Shown piece by piece: positions 21,641-32,285 of a stretch of DNA of 64,000 nucleotides. Source of the DNA: Macrosoma leucophasiata (taxonomy: Eukaryota; Arthropoda; Insecta; Lepidoptera; Hedylidae); the NCBI GenBank assembly GCA_036365455.1, contig JAWQUS010000007.1, forward strand, positions 18,678,001 through 18,742,000, given 5' to 3'. Position numbers and translations under genes: made by a program. The stretch's first letter is position 1. Each line of letters starts with the position of its first letter. Under the pieces are notes generated by a model. The model saw only the letters and a program-made list of their open reading frames with translations, made no database searches and had not been told where the DNA came from.

Positions 21641-22559
21641 TAATAATGCTATTCTGATTCTGATTCTTTCGCACACAACCTATCTGACGTTTGTCGACCT
21701 TTCGATCAAGTTTTGATCGAATCAATACCGGACTATCAATGCTTACGTAGGCAGTGTGCAGCAGAGAAAACGTATTGCATGTAATTTGATGTTAATTTTA
21801 ATGAACTGATTAATAAATAAGTTTCATTTCATTTAAATCAAGATGCTAAAACTTTAATTAACTTCATGCATAATAATACTTGCACAATTTACAAGTCTAT
21901 GGTGTCAAGTCGAGGGGATGCCGCATGCCCATGTCGGGGTGGCTCTCCCGACCTGGAGTTTTTCTCTCACCCTCGATAAACAACAGGTGGTTTCATGAAC
22001 TGCCCAAATATTCCAAATTGTGACATCATCAGTATACAAAAGGAGTCAATTTGATTAACTGCCTCGACCTAATCACGTGATCACATAAATATTTTATCAA
22101 GAAGAGGTTGTATGTACCTATTCAGGACGAATAGCTTAAAAATATATTGGCATACCTACCTACCTATAGGTTTAAGGTTAATCTTAACTTTGGTCTCAAA
22201 GATATTCATGATTACTGAAGAAACTATTTACCAATAATGTCTTAATATCTCGAATAAGATATAAGTTGCATTGGACCTGATTTTTTAAATTCCAAAATAC
22301 CTAGTTCTTCTGTACCTTCGAATTAACATAAATAATTTTGTAATCTTTTTTATACCTTAGTTACTAAGTAAATATGCTGTATATAGTAGGTACCTACTTA
22401 TATTATGAAATTTTGAGCAGCCGTTAGCTCGTATGGCATGCTACGGGCTAACAGCGAATGTAATTCCAAACAAAAGCTTATCATCAGATTATTATGTTGT
22501 AAAGTCAATAGATGAACGCATCAAATGTATACAGCATGTTGTTGACAGTATCCAAAGAA
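21641..22559. other. AT-rich spacer
   Basis: No recognisable gene. GTAGGTACCTAC-like low-complexity motifs occur near 22,388. Confidence 0.5.
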
Positions 22560-23080
22560 TAAATAACAAGCCGTAAACAATCATCGGGACCCCGCTTCTT
22601 CGAATCGCGACGCGCAATGCGTGTTAATCAAGGCCACTTTAATGTCAATCCTTCATTAAACTGAGCCTTCTGTACAATCGTTCATTTAGAGAGTTCTCAC
22701 GCCTCATTAAAGTCTTTTTCGTGATTCGGCGACCGCGTCTACCGTTTCCCCGAACACAATGAGCGAGTGATTCGGCGGCGAATAACGAGGGCATTTTGTC
22801 GGCCGCCTCTCACGTCCGACGCCTTCCGACGCTCAATGAAAGTTTACCTGCAGCCGTAACGAGCGATTTGTCCCCTGGCCCCGGCCCCCGCACCCTCGGG
22901 CCCAAATCAAAGCCCATTCACATCTGCATGCCGACACAATGCTGGCAATTAGGCCGCGCTTGGCCCTACAATCGAATGTAATGCGCGCTCGTTCGATGAC
23001 GTCGCTAAGCCGGTTCGTCCTGTCTCTCGCCAATTTGACCGCCTTCCGACACTGTTTAAACCATCTTTCGAATTTACTCA
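22560..23080. promoter_or_regulatory. Long GC-rich patch, candidate regulatory DNA
   Basis: The strongest composition shift in the left half. GC-rich segments (CCCCTGGCCCCGGCCCCCGC) alternate with GTTAATCAAGG, CATTAAACTG, CATTAAAGTC and GCAATTAGG. Minus-strand and plus-strand frames of 61-122 aa overlap each other here and none resembles a known protein, so they are probably composition effects. G-runs on the minus strand at 22,872-22,903 are quadruplex-capable. Confidence 0.35.
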
Positions 23081-23544
23081 TTTTCTGTTTACCTGCTCGT
23101 TCATCCTTCAATATTTGTTTGTAGCTAATTGGTTCGACAATACATGCATATTTCTTGGATATAATTGGCATGCCTACTAATGAGAGATACAAGCGGTTCA
23201 ATTATTATCGGAAATTACACGCCAATTAATCTTGTCCGTCTAGTTACAGCGTTGCTTTATTTAATATGTATAACATACCAATGTTAACTACATTATAATT
23301 AATACACATACCTACATCGTTAAATTCGGAAAATATGTAAGCTGCATTTGTAACATTACTGTGAGGATAGTTTATATACAGCGCAAATATCTTAAAGATC
23401 CTGCAGCATTGCACTTAAAATATTTGTATTTCTACATCTCATTGAGAGGAGAAATTATGCAAATCACAACTATTAATCCAATCTCATCGAATTTAATAAA
23501 ATAATGGACTATTGAAAGCGACACAAAGGTCGTCGAATGAATAG
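23081..23544. other. AT-rich spacer
   Basis: No recognisable feature. Confidence 0.5.
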
Positions 23545-24497
23545 GACAGCTGTTGATGGATGGTGGTGTCGCCGGGTCAATCGTTCTGTGCAGTATCATC
23601 ACTAGCTTTATATATTTTGCTCGGAGGTCTGGGTCAACCGTTCACGGTAAATCTCATCCGCGTCATTCATTGTGTCACAGCTATTTACGAGTAAAATAGT
23701 AAGATTGCTTTGGCATAATAAGCGCGCAGCTTTTTCACTTTCATTCGACTAGATATAGGGAACTGAATAGGTACTTTTATCTTCTTAGATTAAATTTGCT
23801 TTAAATTTTGGAGGAGTGCGGAATAAAGGAAGTTTTTTTGCAAAAACATCTGTGGATTTATTGGCAATCCTTTCCTTTGTTCTTATTTATCTTCCTTATA
23901 AAAGAGATTCTGAAGTGGACAGCCTGTTGATGTAGGTATGGAAGTGTCGTCGGGTCAATCGTTCTGTGCTGTATCTGTCATCGCTAGCTTTGTATCGATA
24001 TTTTGTTCAGAGGTTTAGATCAACCATTCACGGTAAGTCTCACCCGCGTCATTTATGTGTAAAATAGTTTACATAATATATGTGTGAACTTTCGATGAAC
24101 TAGAAATACTCATAACATATTTTGTACCTAAGTGGCGTATAACGATCCGACTGGTTGCTTATCTCATAAGAAATTTGTTTAACTATTTGGATAAATATGG
24201 ATTAACTATATACAGGTATTTTTTTACCAAAAAAAAACAGCCTGTGGTTAAGATAACCTCCGCGCGGAAGAATGGTATCAGTGGTATGTTTTATTTGCAA
24301 TTACCTACGTTATTATATCTTACTCTATAAGATTTTCTGAATTGAACAACTGTCGATGTATGGCGGCGTCATCGGGTCAATCGTTCTGTGCAATGTCATC
24401 ATTAGCTTTGTATATTTCGCTCGAAGGTCTGGGTGAACTGTTCACTGGAAATCTCATCCGCATCATTCATTGTGTCACAGCTATTTATGTGTAAAAT
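23545..24497. repeat. Threefold diverged tandem repeat
   Basis: Three similar blocks of about 150 bp start near 23,545, 23,917 and 24,343. Each runs from ACAGCTGTTGATG-like sequence through GGGTCAATCGTTCTGTG, TCATC, TAGCTTT, TTCAC and CTCA.CCGC.TCATT to a GTGTAAAAT end. The 17-bp GGGTCAATCGTTCTGTG is identical in all three although the surroundings have diverged. The AT-rich spacers between them also share some features (GATTTTCTGAATTG / GAGATTCTGAAGTGG), so the whole unit of 370-430 bp was probably duplicated. Confidence 0.75.
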
Positions 24498-24681
24498 CTT
24501 AATATATATAAATCTCGTGTCACAATGTTTGTCCTCAATGGACTCCTAAACCACTTAACCGATTATAATAAAATTCGCACACCATGTGCAGTTCGATCCA
24601 ACTTGAGAGATAGGATAGCTTACATTACGCTATGACTAATAGGAGCAGAGCAGCGCGGGCGAAGCCGGGGCGGGCCGCTAG
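24497..24681 (+). mobile_element. Non-autonomous Helitron-like element (185 bp)
   Basis: Starts A|TCTTAATATATATAAATCTC and ends GCGGGCCGCTAG|T, the host A-T insertion point and the 5' TC / 3' CTAG termini expected for Helitrons. A GC-rich block, AGCGCGGGCGAAGCCGGGGC, sits just inside the 3' end. There is no helicase coding region. It directly abuts the third unit of the tandem repeat. Confidence 0.65.
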
Positions 24682-25982
24682 TAGTAATTATATACAACAT
24701 GTAACGGGAATAATGCACGCTATCTAACACCTCGATTAGAAAATCGAGTTATAATCATAACACATGAACTAAAATTACATGTTTATGTATTTAATATTTT
24801 TTTTAAAGAAATAAGTTGCTCTCAATTTGTACGAACAGTATGCACACCCTATGCATACTTACCCTACCTCTACCTACGGCCACACATAAAACACGAACCG
24901 AAAAAAGTGATGTAGCGTAACTTGCGTACCCTTATTTAACACTCGCTAGTAATAAGATTAATTTTTATTTTCCACTATTTTATTTTTAAAATTTTGATTT
25001 ATAGTAAAATGCACGTCTCAAAGAGTTCCAATAAACTTGTTGAGACTAGCATTTTATTTTGGATATAAGTTAGTCTCATTTTCGTTTGTATTGACTGTTC
25101 ACCAAATGGGTGACCATTATTTTCTTAATTGTAATTAACTTTATGACAAAATATTACCTATATCAAAAATGTCTGAAATCGATTCGGTTATCTGTTCTGA
25201 ACTTACTAGTTTCGGGTTGTACATTCAATCCTGTTACACTTTGTATTTATTTTATTGTTGTGTTCGTGAATAATTTCTATTACTTTTCTTATTCTTTTAC
25301 TATAATTGACTACTTCACCGTGGCGGACTATGGTCATCAGGGGCCCGGGGTTATTTAGGCATTTGGAAGCCCAGTAGCCTGACGCACGAGCAAAACAAAA
25401 CATGATGAGAGTAAAATTAGGGGCTTTCCACGCACATATCGCCCTTGTCCTCCATAGGTATGATTGATACGGTAGATAAATTCTAAAATACACATGAAAT
25501 GAACACGCGAACAAAAAAAAATCGACATATCCCTCCGTAAGTTCTACAAATCTTTCATGATCCCAGCGACCAGTCGACCGTTGGAGGCCCCCAGAACCGG
25601 AGGCCTTTGGCGGACCGCCGCTGCCTTTAGTCCATCACTGCTACTTCAAAAGCATTTGATTTAAGGACGCAGCTAATGGTTAATAGAATAGTAGCAAATA
25701 CTTCGCAGCTTTTCCTGCGAAGTTAAATATTTCACTAATAATGTAGCTATTGATAGACAACGGGTTTTTAATTCAAATAAAATAGTCATAGTGTCATAGA
25801 TAATATGTATTAAACCTACACAAACCATGGCTATTCTAATTTTCGTAAACTTGCATCTCTCTGGTAAATGTAACTGTCTTCGACGTTTAGTGCTGTCGTA
25901 ATGTATATTATAATAACGGTTTGTCTGGCACGGCTTTTACAACAAGTAATAATACCGTGAACTATATTCAGCTCAAAATGAA
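24682..25982. other. Spacer without recognisable gene
   Basis: Short GC-rich blocks at 25,340-25,360 and 25,570-25,625 (GGCCCCCAGAACCGGAGGCC) may be decayed repeats. Open frames near 25,110-25,514 overlap on both strands and look like chance. Confidence 0.45.
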
Positions 25983-26245
25983 ACATGGTTAACGTTCTAA
26001 GAATTTTATTATTCCGAGAATACTCATAGGTTACAGATAACAATGAGCGAAAGAGTAAAAATAAATTTAATTCACGTTTAGTTAAAGAAAATCAATAAAT
26101 GTTATTAATAATACCTATTTATGCGCTTTATACGACACATGGTTAACGTTCTAAGAATTTTATTGTTCCGAGAATACTCATAGGTTACGGAGAACAATGA
26201 GTGAAAGACTAAAAATTTATTTAATTAAATTCACACACAATTAAG
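25983..26245. repeat. Two-unit tandem duplication, about 154-bp period
   Basis: ACATGGTTAACGTTCTAAGA, then ATTTTATT, CCGAGAATACTCATAGGTTA and ACAATGAG, occur at 25,983 and again at 26,137 with few differences over about 80 bp. Confidence 0.85.
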
Positions 26246-26439
26246 ACATTCAGTAACTTATAAATATCTATAAATTAAAAAAAAATGTATATCAATCTTT
26301 AGACAATCCTCCATTACTGATTGAGTTATTGAGTATCGAAATGACTGATAGACTAATACTAGTAGCAGAAGGCTATAATTTGGTTACTAAATACGTTTGT
26401 TCCTTGGAGAGAGAAAGGATCTCGTCTTAAAGAAAGGAT

Positions 26440-27620
26440 TTTTCAAAGTTCTTCTTCTTGGTCGTTACACCCTTGACAGAGTGGTTGTAGTTGCCACTTC
26501 AGGGTTGATCACCCGTTTCACTATCCGCCACCACACGTACAGAAGCGTTTCAGGTGGACTCATAAAATTGCTTTTTAACTGCCACTTTAACTTCCTAGGC
26601 CCAGCCCATAGTGTGGTATGTACCACATCCCCTTTTACCGTTGAAGGTCTGAATAACGTGAGAATCTGACACGGAACCACAAAGGATAGACACTACTTGA
26701 TATTTAGTACTTGTAGTACTGATACTTTCGTTCTGTATTTAGTTCAAGATATTCCAAGCATCTTTCGTCAGCCACATTCCTTGTGCATCTACCACCTTTT
26801 TTTTCACTTTCTCTCAGCGTTTACGTTTCAGGTATGTAGTAGAATATGGGAAACATTAACGCTTTCACCAGCCAGATTTTCATGGCTTTTGTAATGTTCC
26901 GGTTCTTCCATATGTTCGTGAGCTTACACATAGCCGACTTTGTAATAAATAACCCTACGCCACTGAATTTATATTTTGAATCACTCGAAATCTCTCGTTG
27001 TGCAGTACAATTCGAAATCCTTGTAACCTCTGCTGAGTTATTGTTAGCACGGTTGATAACCATAACTTTTGTCTAGTGCGTTCCATTCTGCTCAATTAAT
27101 TTTCCATATGGTTAACGCTGATTGTGATTAGAGGGGTTTACCCTTGTTTGGTGTAATTTTGACATAATTTTACCAATTCGAACAACGTTCAAGAAAATAA
27201 TCAGTTTGTGTATGAATATCGATTGAATTGACTTTATTTTGACTGAAATTAGTCGATGCTATTTTCTACGAAAAGTTGTTACACCATACAAGGGTAAACT
27301 GATTAGAGTCATATCGTCTGCATATCGAAGATTAGAGATTTTAATGCCACCGATTTCGATTCCGTCTGCCCAATCTTCTAGAGTTATTGTTATGACGATT
27401 TCTGCGTAGACGTTAAATAAAAGAGGTGAGATAACCACTCTTGAAGAACTCCAGAAATGGGATGGACAAAGAGATAGAATATCGTCCGTTTTTACAAAAG
27501 TCGTACCCTCTCTATACAATGGTTTGAGAAGGTATACAAGATGTTTACCAGTACCCATTGCCAGCAGCGTTTCCCTATGCTTCAGCCATTTTACCGAGTC
27601 AAAGTCACATAAAGCTGCTC
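26440..27620 (-). pseudogene. Decayed LINE reverse-transcriptase gene
   Basis: On the minus strand, 27,600-27,280 encodes a broken RT core: KHRETLLAMG, SPLLFNVYAEIVI, DWADGIEIGG and SNLRYADDMTLIS. The YADD is the catalytic motif. Further 3', 27,063-26,821 encodes RANNNSAEVTRI and SAMCKLTNIWKNRNITKAMK, matching the region after the RT in the same LINE type. The expected GVRQGC motif before SPLLFN is degraded, and frames change between segments. It is distinct from the intact LINE (which has FADD). The family may be that of the MLRWFGHVERM remnant at 21.4 kb. Confidence 0.65.
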
Positions 27621-28100
27621 TTCTTCATCGTGTATGAAGTTAAGATTTGATTCATTTTTTTAATAAGATTGAGAGAAAAAAAGAGGTATAGAATATACTT
27701 GTTTATATATTTACGATGGTAAAATTGCGAAAAACTTACAGCGAAAAACTTGCAGTTCAAGATAATGTGAATACATGCATACAAAAAACGCCTGATCAAT
27801 AATCAGTTTTTCTGAAACAGACGGTAAAAAAGGATATAAAACAAAGAAGCCGTTGATAACAGTACAAATATTAAGCGATTCTCTTTTGACTACTCTCTTC
27901 CACTTGACATCTTCAAGTTAAATAAATATATTGAACGTCAATACTGCATCTTAATTAAGCGCTTGTCATCAATAGCAAAAAAGCTTTCAGCTCAAAACGT
28001 AAGCAATGTACAATAGCAGATGAACAAGTTAACAATCGTGTAAGCGTAGTGTGGGTGACGTACAGCACACGGTGTCTGCATCATTAAGGAGCATTCATAG
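27621..28100. other. AT-rich spacer
   Basis: No recognisable feature. Confidence 0.5.
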
Positions 28101-28340
28101 AGTCCGACAATATTCTTCATTTGCGTACCGGGCGGCCGTCATTTGGCACATTGTGGCGGACGGAGTTGGTCCGCCCTTGCAGCGGTGCAGTGTGCGCCTG
28201 CCTTAATTGTACCCTTGTTTGGGACGATTTACGTTGCTTGTTTGTATCAGCGTTAATTCTAAGACTGACTATCGATACGTCTCTCGTCGATATATCTAAT
28301 CCTGCTAAGCTGCAGTAGTCGTGTATCATAGAATCCTTTT
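28101..28340. other. GC-richer patch
   Basis: GGCGGCCGTCATTTGGCAC, GGCGGACGGAGTTGGTCCGC and nearby sequence form an isolated GC-rich block. GGCGGAC/GTCCGCC can form a 7-bp hairpin. Frames on both strands overlap and look like chance. Nature unknown. Confidence 0.3.
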
Positions 28341-28500
28341 CATTAACATTTAAATTTATTGGATACAAATCTGAATGGATATTTACGTTAATCAAGACTT
28401 AAAATTTTAGGCGGATTTTTTTAGTGTATTATAATTTGTTAATGCATTGTTGTTATTTTTTCGGTTGTTAAATATCCTCATCAGTAGTACACTGTACACA

Positions 28501-28530
28501 CCACGGAATAGATAAATAAGTATTCCGTGG
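28501..28530. repeat. Perfect 10-bp-arm palindrome
   Basis: CCACGGAATA and TATTCCGTGG flank GATAAATAAG. The first 20 bases equal those of the repeat at 11,224, so this is a foldback form of the same short repeat. Confidence 0.7.
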
Positions 28531-28885
28531 TACACACACTGTACATTAGATCTGTCAGGCTAAAATTATGTGCTTTGCTCTACATCTTTTTGTTGTGCTT
28601 GCCAAGCATCATTCACGTTTCTTCAGAAAAGTTCATCAGCTTCGCGTTGCTCAGCGATAGTAAGTATGTTTAGATGATAAAAAAAACTCTGTACCCTGAT
28701 GACACACGATTCTGATTCAAATTTTACATAATTCTCGACATCTATTTAAGATTTTTGTCCGCGCTGAGCCATTTAAGACATTAAAGGGATATCTTATATT
28801 TACAAAATAAAACGTTTTTATTAACTTAACATTCGTCCTTACTAAGTATTTTATATGTTGATATTTTTTTGTTTGGCATTACACT
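28531..28885. other. Spacer next to the LINE 3' end
   Basis: AT-rich, nothing recognised. It ends with the possible target duplication ATTACACT at 28,878-28,885. Confidence 0.45.
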
Positions 28886-29318
28886 CATAAACTCAAACTC
28901 AAACTCAAAAATTCATTTAATCACTTGGAAATAATAGAATTTGCTTGTGATAGGTCAAATTACAAATATAAAATTAAAGCGAATAACAACTGATACGTTG
29001 ATTAATATGTCAAAGTAAATAAATTAATAATAGTCCAAAAATACTTAATAATAAAAATAGGTATCAACAGAATGTTCCATACTCTCTTTTACAAACGGCA
29101 AGATAATATGGGAAAATATAAACAAAAAAATATGGGACATTCTTTGTCATTCACTGGCAGAGTTCCAAAGCCCACATTACTGAGAAAAAACCTGCCAAAA
29201 CAAAACTCAGTAGGGTCTTTTCAAAATATGTTCCTTAAAACTATTTTCACAATATGACACTTATAACTATGTTTTACAATATCAAGTACAATGCACATTA
29301 ATTTCACAAAAATATTGT
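28886..29318 (-). other. LINE 3' UTR and hexamer tail
   Basis: Follows the ORF2 stop at 29,319-29,321. On the minus strand it ends in TTTTGAGTTTGAGTTTGAG-type repeats. Non-LTR elements of the CR1 group often end in short tandem units recognised by their own RT. Confidence 0.6.
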
Positions 29319-32285
29319 TTAGTCTTGTGGAGCTAGACCAGCATTTGTCCAGGCATCTCTATCCTTTAGATAGTCATCGAGTCTATAGTACGCATTTTTA
29401 CATAGTGTGCGTTTAATACATGACTTAAATGTATTATCTGTAAGTTCAAGAATGTTGGACGGAATTTTGTTATAAAACTGTATACAACATGTTAAGAAAC
29501 ATTTATGTGTTTTCGATAGGCGAAAACTTGGAAATACTAATTTATTTTTATTTCTGGTATTATAAGTATGAATATCATTAATTTTCTTAAATAAGTGCAA
29601 GTTTTTCCTAGCATACAATATATTTTCATAAATATATTGGCAAGGGACCGTCATTATATTTATTCGCTTGAATAATTCTTTCAAGGAGTCACGACTATTT
29701 AAGTTATATATCGCTCTAATAGCTCTCTTTTGTAATATAAATATTGAATCAATTTCAGCTGCCCGACCCCACAACAAAATACCGTAGGACATGACACTGT
29801 GAAAGTAGCTGAAATAAACGAGTCTCGCAGTGTCGACATCCGTTAACTGTCTAATCTTCCTGACGGCATAAGCAGCAGAACTTAGACGTTTTCCTAACAG
29901 TTTAATATGAGGGCCCCATTGCAATTTTGAATCAAGCGTTATACCCAAGAAGACAGCTTCACTAACAAATTGTGTTTTATCATTGTTGAAGAATATTTCC
30001 CCTTCTTTACTTTTGACATTTGGAAGAGTAAAACGAATACATTTAGTTTTTTTACTATTTAATGCAAGATTATTTACTGTAAACCAATTATGTACTTCTT
30101 GTATGGCTTTATTAATAGTATCATAATTTGGTTCTTTTCTATTCACTTTAAAGACCAGCGAGGTATCATCGGCAAATAAAATTGTTTTAGGCTCACTGAT
30201 GGGCATCAAATGGAGCAAATCATTTATATATACTAAAAACAGAAATGGACCTAATATCGAGCCCTGTGGTACACCCATTTCTACTTTAGAGCCTGGTGAT
30301 TTTACTCCGTTAACTTGTATTTTCTGTTCCCGGTTTTCTAGATATGATTTAATAAGTTGAAGGGCTTTACATCCAAGGCCATAGTGCTCAAGTTTGCACA
30401 TTAACGTATTATGGTCCACGCAGTCAAATGCTTTGGAAAGGTCGCAAAAGATTCCTATAGCATCCTGCGAATCTTCCCAAGCTTCATAAATATGTTTAAG
30501 TAAAGCAACACCGGCATCAATTGTATTACAACCTTTTGTGAAACCAAATTGTTGGTGGTGTAAGATCTTATTTTTATTAAAGTGCTGCAGCAATTGATTA
30601 AGTATCACTTTCTCGAAAACTTTACTAATAACGGGAAGAACAGATACCGGCCTATAATTATTCGGGTCTTTACTATCCCCTGATTTAAATAATGGTACGA
30701 CTTTGCTCAGTTTTAACAAATCCGGAAAGATTCCCTGCTCAATACATAAATTAAAAATTGAAGATAAATAAGGCGCTACAGTACTAATAATCGATTTACA
30801 CACTTTAACAGACATACCATAAATATCTTCAGTAGCTTTGTTTTTGAGCTGATTAAATGTGGATATGATTGTTTGTGGACTAATATGACTAAAAGTTAGT
30901 TTAATATGACAAGGCTCTACGTTCCTTTTAAGAATGTCAATCGATATTCCAGTAGAAGAATTTAAAGGTGCCGTAATTTTGAATGGAATATTAGCAAAGT
31001 AATCTTCAAAGTGTGTAGCAATGTCTAAATCTGAGCCTAAAATACCCTGTGGTGTCTCCAAAAGGACACGAGTTTCAGACCGCTTGTTTTTGCCCGTTTC
31101 ACTATTTATTATTTTCCAGGTCGCCTTCATTTTATCGTCTGCATTTTTAATTTTATTGCTTATATAAATTGACTTTGCGTTTTTACATACACTTTTAAAA
31201 ATTTTTGAATATGTAGCGACATACTTGTTAAAATTTGGATTTTGCATATAAGTTTTAAGACCATAAAGTTCAAATAATCGTTCCCTACTTCTTCGAATGC
31301 CATCAGTTGCCCAGTCACAAAAACTAAATTTACACTTTGCGGTTCTTGTTCTAATTTTAAAGATATTATTAAAATGTGTATTAATAGTATCAAAAAATTG
31401 TGCATAAAAATCATTTGCACTACTTATGTCAAAATTTTGAAAATATAATTTTTCTTTTAAAATATTATTGAAGTTATTCAATCTAACAGATGTTACTGGT
31501 CTATGTGTTTTTTCAATTTTGCTGGAAGGTTTATCTACGTCAAAAGTAATTGTCTGGCCGCTATGATCAGATGGCAAATAGTTAACAATATTTGTAGATA
31601 TATATTTACATTCACAAAAGATATTATCTATACAAGTTGCCGAGGTTGGGCTCACTCGGGTGGGTTCCAAAAAAACATTGCGTAAGTTGAATGATTTAAA
31701 TAGATTCAGTAACCTATTGCTGTTTGAATTATTTTCTAAAATATTAATGTTAAAATCACCACATACAATTACAGACTTTCTACCTGAACATAGTTTTTTT
31801 AACAAATCTTCCATAGTGGACTCAAACACATTCAAATTCTGATAATTTGGTGGTCTATAAACGCACACTATTATATGCTTATCCAGCTCAACACAAGAAA
31901 CTTCTACAATATGTTCAATCGATAACTCAACTATGTCTTTACGTTCCCTGGATTTAATTGAGTTTTTTATCAAAATTAAAGTGCCACCATGTTGCATAAC
32001 TTTTCTATTGTAACAACTAACAACAGAATAATTCTTATAATTAATCATGATTTGGTTTTCTTTTAACCAATGTTCAGTTAAACAAACAATGTCATACTGG
32101 AATTTCTCCAGAACTAGTTCTAATTCCAATAACTTGGAATGCAACCCTTGAATATTTTGGTGTAATACTACCAAACTGTTGACTTTATTAAAAGTGCAAA
32201 TGCCAGAAGATACCGGTTTATTAGTATGTTCAATATTGGTAACTTCTTCTGTCTTAAAATCTAGTTTAAATAATTGAGAGTGCAA
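29319..32285 (-). CDS. LINE ORF2: endonuclease-reverse transcriptase
   Basis: Encodes the enzyme that nicks target DNA and copies the element RNA there. The apurinic-type endonuclease spans about residues 38-245 with all expected landmarks: HQNIQGL (N44), LTEHWL (E71), YRPP (144-147), GDFN (D177, N179), CIDNI and SDHS (D240, H241). The RT spans about 520-790, with NNYRPVSVLP, GFTKG, CDLSKAFDCVDH (first Asp), GVPQGSILGP and LFADDTSL (704-707, catalytic pair). The C-terminal part has YGILLWG and a TRNK segment, and there is no RNase H domain. The nominal first codon at 32,285 is TTG; no ATG occurs before the endonuclease core and the frame is open upstream only to a TGA at 32,358-32,360. It overlaps ORF1 by 25 nt in the -1 frame, so expression as an ORF1-ORF2 fusion by frameshifting (about 1,529 residues) is the simplest reading. 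The reading frame is intact. Confidence 0.93.
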   Translation of the reverse strand: MHSQLFKLDFKTEEVTNIEHTNKPVSSGICTFNKVNSLVVLHQNIQGLHSKLLELELVLEKFQYDIVCLTEHWLKENQIMINYKNYSVVSCYNRKVMQHGGTLILIKNSIKSRERKDIVELSIEHIVEVSCVELDKHIIVCVYRPPNYQNLNVFESTMEDLLKKLCSGRKSVIVCGDFNINILENNSNSNRLLNLFKSFNLRNVFLEPTRVSPTSATCIDNIFCECKYISTNIVNYLPSDHSGQTITFDVDKPSSKIEKTHRPVTSVRLNNFNNILKEKLYFQNFDISSANDFYAQFFDTINTHFNNIFKIRTRTAKCKFSFCDWATDGIRRSRERLFELYGLKTYMQNPNFNKYVATYSKIFKSVCKNAKSIYISNKIKNADDKMKATWKIINSETGKNKRSETRVLLETPQGILGSDLDIATHFEDYFANIPFKITAPLNSSTGISIDILKRNVEPCHIKLTFSHISPQTIISTFNQLKNKATEDIYGMSVKVCKSIISTVAPYLSSIFNLCIEQGIFPDLLKLSKVVPLFKSGDSKDPNNYRPVSVLPVISKVFEKVILNQLLQHFNKNKILHHQQFGFTKGCNTIDAGVALLKHIYEAWEDSQDAIGIFCDLSKAFDCVDHNTLMCKLEHYGLGCKALQLIKSYLENREQKIQVNGVKSPGSKVEMGVPQGSILGPFLFLVYINDLLHLMPISEPKTILFADDTSLVFKVNRKEPNYDTINKAIQEVHNWFTVNNLALNSKKTKCIRFTLPNVKSKEGEIFFNNDKTQFVSEAVFLGITLDSKLQWGPHIKLLGKRLSSAAYAVRKIRQLTDVDTARLVYFSYFHSVMSYGILLWGRAAEIDSIFILQKRAIRAIYNLNSRDSLKELFKRINIMTVPCQYIYENILYARKNLHLFKKINDIHTYNTRNKNKLVFPSFRLSKTHKCFLTCCIQFYNKIPSNILELTDNTFKSCIKRTLCKNAYYRLDDYLKDRDAWTNAGLAPQD
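32204..32251 (-). promoter_or_regulatory. Possible stem-loop downstream of slip site
   Basis: In the transcript, CAGAAGA (32,251-32,245) pairs with TCTTCTG (32,210-32,204), and inner TACC pairs with GGTA after a 3-base bulge, leaving a loop of about 23 bases. It starts 12 nt after the slippery heptamer, slightly farther than the usual 5-9. An A-U-rich stem is modest, and a pseudoknot using the large loop was not established. Confidence 0.35.
32261..32270 (-). promoter_or_regulatory. Putative -1 ribosomal frameshift site TTTAAAC-TAG
   Basis: In the ORF1 frame the last codons are TAT TTA AAC TAG. The heptamer T TTA AAC (32,264-32,270) fits the canonical X XXY YYZ pattern for simultaneous -1 slippage, is placed correctly relative to the reading frame, and is followed at once by the ORF1 stop. 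After slipping, the ribosome reads TTT AAA CTA GAT, exactly the ORF2 frame (residues FKLD). The coincidence of motif, frame and stop, together with the lack of an ORF2 ATG, supports a functional site. It has not been tested. Confidence 0.6.

Noticed and set aside
22833..23201. 122-aa minus-strand frame as a gene
   Set aside because: It lies in a GC-rich patch where stops are rare, overlaps frames on the other strand, and shows no motif or splice context.
26397..26669. 90-aa plus-strand frame as a gene
   Set aside because: It is antisense to a decayed LINE region and unrecognised.
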